Notes under the pieces: generated by a model
Databases searched by the model: none
What the model saw: only the letters and a program-made list of their open reading frames with translations
What the model was told of the DNA's origin: nothing
Program-made: the position numbers and the translations under genes
Source of the DNA: Papaver somniferum
Lineage: Eukaryota; Streptophyta; Magnoliopsida; Ranunculales; Papaveraceae
Length of the DNA: 64,000 nt
Direction: 5' to 3'
NCBI RefSeq assembly: GCF_003573695.1
Contig: NC_039359.1
Location: 90,500,566 to 90,564,565, forward strand
Part shown: piece after piece, positions 59,929 through 64,000 of the stretch
Numbering within the stretch: position 1 is the first letter of the stretch
Layout: every line of letters begins with the position of its first letter

Positions 59929-60784
59929 TGACCCGTCCCTCCAACGATACTGTCCCCACTTAGCCACTGCGGTTATCCGGCAGTGTGGGGTTTTCAACGG
60001 GCATCGCTGCGGTAATCCAGCAGTAACTTCCCGGATGGTCACCCATCCCTGGATTGCTCCCGCCCGAGCACGCTTAACTGCAGAGTTTTCTGCCAACTCT
60101 GGAGCCAATTGTGCTGAAAAGGCCTCGGTATAATGTAGACGTTCCTTGTCTCCTATGAGAGCAGTATCTGGCATAATCCCCCAGCATACTTCCCCACCCG
60201 AGCACAAGGAAACGACTCATAGTTGTATCCCAACTAACACCGATATTGTTCCCACTTACCCACTGCGGTTATCCAGCAGTGTGGGATTTTTAGCGGCACT
60301 ACTGCGGGCATCCAGCAGCAGCTTCCCGAGAGGTCACCCATCCTGTGCTACTCCCGGCCGAGCACGCTTAACTGAGAAGTTTTTCCCACAACTTAGTCAA
60401 GCGAATCCATCAAGCCTCGGTATAATGTAGACGTTCCTTGTCTCATGTGAGGGCATTATCTGGCATAATCGCCCAGCATAATCCCTATCCGAGCACAAGC
60501 GAACGACCCCTAATTGTATCCCAACTAACACCGATATTGTTCCCACTTACCCACTGTGGTTATCCGGCAGTGTGGGATTTTTAGTGGTATTACTGCGGTT
60601 ATCCAGCAGCAGCAGCTTCCCGTGAGGTCACCCATCCTGTGACTACTCCCGGCCGAGCACGCTTAACTGAGAAGTTTTTCCCACAACTCAGTTAAGTGAA
60701 CCCATCAGGCCTCGGTGTTAGGGAAGGACAAATCATTACTTATATTCCATTCGGCCAACCACTGCCGAATATCGGGGTATTACA
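59929..60784 (-). repeat. TRIM 3' LTR (left)
   Basis: 856 bp, tgacccgtcc to ggggtattaca. It contains three 5S-derived modules (59999-60090, 60302-60385, 60593-60680). Confidence 0.93.
59999..60680 (-). repeat. Three tandem 5S rRNA-derived modules, left LTR
   Basis: On the minus strand each module reads like the 3' two thirds of plant 5S rRNA: agttaagcgtgctcgg (box A region), then a gggag spacer, ggatgggtgacc (box C region) and gggaag. The anchor gagcacgcttaact (plus strand) starts at 60066, 60360 and 60655, a spacing of 294-295 bases. Module 1 has ctcccgcccgagcac, closer to 5S; modules 2 and 3 share ctcccggccgagcac and a gaagtttttcccacaact flank. So 2 and 3 are the more recent duplicates. 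RNA polymerase III internal promoter elements look preserved in all three. Confidence 0.9.
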
Positions 60785-60949
60785 ATACCACCACCTTAAA
60801 TTGGAGCCGTCCTCGGCTCCAGAATATATTCGCAAGCTCAGATCTCCGATGTTCCCTACCCCTCATGAGAAGCACCTGGAACAACCCCGTCCAGCGTACC
60901 TTCTCACCCTCGGCAGGTGAACCATCGTCGGCTCTGATACCATTTGTAA
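60785..60949 (-). other. TRIM internal region
   Basis: 165 bp holding the polypurine tract (60785-60797), a short noncoding stretch and the initiator-Met type primer-binding site (60931-60945). No ORF of note. Confidence 0.85.
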
Positions 60950-61805
60950 TGACCCGTCCCTCCACCGATACTGTCCCCACTTAGCCACTGCGGTTATCCG
61001 GCAGTGTGGGGTTTTCAACGGGCATCGCTGCGGTAATCCAGCAGTAACTTCCCGGATGGTCACCCATCCCTGGATTGCTCCCGCCCGAGCACGCTTAACT
61101 GCAGAGTTTTCTGCCAACTCTGGAGCCAATTGTGCTGAAAAGGCCTCGGTATAATGTAGACGTTCCTTGTCTCCTATGAGAGCAGTATCTGGCATAATCC
61201 CCCAGCATACTTCCCCACCCGATCACAAGGAAACGACTCATAGTTGTATCCCAACTAACACCGATATTGTTCCCACTTACCCACTGCGGTTATCCAGCAG
61301 TGTGGGATTTTTAGCGGCACTACTGCGGGCATCCAGCAGCAGCTTCCCGAGAGGTCACCCATCATGTGCTACTCCCGGCCGAGCACGCTTAACTGAGAAG
61401 TTTTTCCCACAACTTAGTCAAGCGAATCCATCAAGCCTCGGTATAATGTAGACGTTCCTTGTCTCATGTGAGAGCATTATCTGGCATAATCGCCCAGCAT
61501 AATCCCTATCCGAACACAAGCGAACGACCCCTAATTGTATCCCAACTAACACCGATATTGTTCCCACTTACCCACTGCGGTTATCCGGCAGTGTGGGATT
61601 TTTAGCGGTATTACTGCGGTTATCCAGCAGCAGCAGCTTCCCGTGAGGTCACCCATCCTGTGACTACTCCCGGCCGAGCACGCTTAACTGAGAAGTTTTT
61701 CCCACAACTCAGTTAAGTGAACCCATCAGGCCTCGGTGTTAGGGAAGGACAAATCATTACTTATATTCCATTCGGCCAACCACTGCCGAATATCGGGGTA
61801 TTACA
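60950..61805 (-). repeat. TRIM 5' LTR (right)
   Basis: 856 bp, identical in length to its partner. Its three 5S-derived modules lie at about 61020-61111, 61323-61406 and 61614-61701. Confidence 0.93.
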
Positions 61806-64000
61806 TGTAAAGTTTGTAGAACTCATAAATTACCCTTTCAACTTTCTTCCACTAATAATACAGAACCTCTAGAGTTGTTACATATGGATCTTTGGGGTCT
61901 TTGTACTGAACTTTCTATATCATGCTCTTTATACTATGCAAACATAATAGATGATTACACAAAATATTGCTGGGTATTACCACCAAGTTCTAAGCTTGAT
62001 TTCATACATGCTTTTACATCATTTATTCTTAGAATATAAAATCTAATTTCTTTCTCTGTCATTACTATTAGAAATGACAATGGTGGAGAATTTCTTAATG
62101 ATTTTCTTAAACTTTTCTGTGATCAAAGAGGAATTACTCATGAACTTACATGTTCTCATACACTAGAGAAAAATGGTGTTTCTGAAACTAAACAAAAACA
62201 CTTACTTGATGTTACAAGAACACTTCTTTTTCAATCTGTTTTTCCTTTTACCTATTGGGTAGAAACACTTCTTAAAGACAATTATCTTATCAATAGACTT
62301 CTAACAAGAGCAATTCATTTTGCTACTCCTTTTGAAATGCTTTTCATAAGAAACCAGATTACAACTTTCTAAAAGTTTTTGGATGTTCTTTCTTTCCTTG
62401 GTTAAGACTATATACATCAAACAAACTAGAACCTATAAGTGCACATTGTGTTTTAATAGGATAAAACTTGACTTATAAAGGATATAGATGTCTAGATCCA
62501 TCTACAAGGCATGTGTACATTTCAAGACATGTGACTTTCAATGAACATTCATTTCCTTTTAAGGATCCATCTAATTCTTGTTCTCCTGATTCTTTAGTTG
62601 TTTTTCCTGCTCCATTACCAGTTCATCCTAAACCTTTAACTACATCTACTTCTGTCACAAAGAATGCTCCTTCCATGAATACTAGAGGCAAAAATGGGAT
62701 CAAAACACCAAAATCTTATTTTACAACGAAACATCCTTTGCAACTTGCACTTTTAGTTAATACTGCGACAGTTCCATCTTGAATTGCTATTGCTCATAAA
62801 AAGAAAGTTTAGAGAGTGGCTTCAGCAAATGAGTTTACTGCATTACAGCAGGCTGGCACATGGTCACTTTTAGATCCTCCACCAGATCAACATGTAATAG
62901 GTTGCAAATGGGTGTTCAGACTTAAATACAAATCAGATAGTACAATTGATAAACACAAGGCTAGACTTGTAGCAAAGGGGTATCATCAACAACAAGGATT
63001 AGACTTTGAGGAGACATTCAGTCCTGTTGTTAGACCTAAAACAATAATAATTATTTTGTCCATAGCAGTTCAATATGATTGGAAAATTCATCAGCTGGAT
63101 GTCAGCAATGCTTTCTTACATGGAGAGCTCAAGGAAATTTGCTACATGTCACAACCTTCTGGCTTTATTGATCATGAAAAGAAAATCATGTATTTTTATT
63201 ACACAAGGAAATTTATGGTTTGAAACAAGCTCCAAGAGCTTGGTATGAGAAGTTAAGTACAACTCTTTTTGCTCTAAACTTTGTTAATTCAAAAGATGAT
63301 ACTTCCTAATTTGTACATCAACAAGGATCTCAATTGACATTGGCACTTATTTATGTTAAGGACATCCTTCTTACTGGCTCTTCACCTGAATTTCTTCAAT
63401 CCATAATTTCTCAACTTCAAGCTCAGTTTCCAATCAAGGATCTTGGAGATTTGCATTACTTCTTGGGACTTGAAGTGAAAAGAGATTCTTCTACTTTGTT
63501 TCTTTCTCAGACCAAATATGCCATGGATCTGTTTAAAAGATTTAATATGGAAGGTGAAAAAGCTTGTCAAACCCCTTTCGCAGTCTCAGATAAATTGTTA
63601 AAAGATGTTGGTGAATTACTTGATGATTCATCTGAATACAGGTCTCTAGTGGGTTCTCTTCACTATCTTACATGGACAAGGCCTGAGATTTTCTATGTTG
63701 TGTATCTAGTTTGTCAGCACATGCAACATCCTAGAGTTTCACATCTCACTGCAGCTAAAAGAATTCTCAGATACATTAAGGGTACTCTCCATTTTGGCTT
63801 GGAATTTACAAAAGGTTCTTTTTTCTTATTAGTCTTTTCAGATGCTGATTGGTCTTGTAATGTTGATGATAAAAAGTCTACAGGTGGATATTGTGTATTA
63901 TTGGGATCCAATTTGGTTTCTTGGTCTTTTAAAAAGCAAACAAAAGTTGCCAGATCTAGCACATAGGCTGAGTATAGAACTCTTGCTCACACTGCAGCTG
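61806..64000 (+). pseudogene. Ty1/copia polyprotein: integrase, RT, RNase H, broken, runs off the window
   Basis: From 61808: CKVCRTHKLPF (zinc end), ELLHMDLWG (first catalytic aspartate), IRNDNGGEF (second) and a decayed glutamate region. Stops occur at about 62036, 62370 and 62410. RT is open at 62816-63223 (GCKWVFRLKYKSD, HKARLVAKGYHQQQGLDF, QLDVSNAFLHGEL). The catalytic YVDD box reads YVKD (about 63352), losing an aspartate. RNase H is open to 63966 (RYIKGTLHFGL, FSDADWSCNVDDKKSTGGY) and stops at VARSST where SSTEAEYR is expected. The 5' part lies left of the TRIM. The 3' LTR is outside the window. Confidence 0.9.

Larger units (their letters stand above)
59929..61805 (-). mobile_element. 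Cassandra-like TRIM with triplicated 5S-derived LTR modules
   Basis: Two 856-bp LTRs enclose only 165 bp (60785-60949). tgtaa flanks both sides (59924-59928 and 61806-61810). On the minus strand, AATGGTATCAGAGCC, the initiator-Met tRNA primer site, lies at 60931-60945, six bases in from the right LTR, and a purine-rich AAGGTGGTGGTAT borders the left LTR. There is no coding capacity, as in all TRIMs. The LTRs carry 5S rRNA-derived sequence, the defining trait of Cassandra, but in three tandem copies and at more than twice the usual Cassandra LTR length. About seven LTR differences by eye mean a recent insertion. Confidence 0.92.

Noticed and set aside
59999..61701. Functional 5S rRNA genes
   Set aside because: Only the 3' two thirds of 5S is present, with differences from the gene, and all six copies lie inside LTRs of a TRIM with target duplication and primer site.

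Overview
The window is plant nuclear DNA made almost entirely of nested transposable elements, with remnants of two host genes. The evidence is plant-type LINEs with a C-terminal RNase H domain, Ty3/gypsy elements of the Tat type (dual RNase H, antisense intron-containing ORF), a Copia element, a Cassandra-type TRIM carrying 5S rRNA-derived LTR modules, Stowaway MITEs, a CACTA element and a Harbinger transposase. A eudicot is likely. The poppy family is a weak impression from LTR style only. No intact host gene was found.

Layout. 1-4833 is AT-rich LTR-derived repeat with one foldback MITE. 4849-11490 is a near-complete but decayed L1-type LINE with a 15-bp target duplication. It sits inside an LTR that resumes at 11506-12170, and that LTR abuts a second, truncated LINE (12171 to about 14160). 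A decayed uridine nucleosidase (nucleoside hydrolase) pseudogene follows at 14330-14830.

From 15069 to about 58840 there is one nepenthesin/CDR1-like aspartic protease gene (minus strand), split by a 42.3-kb nested insertion. The outer insertion, element A (15777-58100, TSD ctcct), is a minus-strand LTR element. Its own DNA carries a plant mobile domain (PMD) ORF but no recognisable gag-pol. Inside A lie element C (16742-26055, TSD atagc; gag-less Tat-type element with an antisense coiled-coil ORF), element B (27131-40863; Tat-type element with gag, protease, RT, two RNase H domains, integrase and a five-exon antisense ORF), a Stowaway MITE (41380-41638), two classes of tandem array (69 bp and about 210 bp, 46930-52700) and a CACTA element (49175-52417, TSD cct) that interrupts the second array.

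Beyond the protease, 58894-59690 holds a truncated PIF/Harbinger transposase. From about 59890 to the window end is a plus-strand Copia element, interrupted at 59929-61805 by a young Cassandra-like TRIM (TSD tgtaa). The TRIM's 856-bp LTRs each contain three tandem 5S-derived modules, which is the most unusual structure here.

A, B and C share the same primer-binding-site motif. A and B also share a spacer module, so A may have been mobilised by Tat-type relatives. Relative age by nesting: the protease gene, then A, then B, C, the MITE and CACTA inside A. The TRIM's LTRs differ at only about seven positions by eye, so it is the youngest datable insertion.
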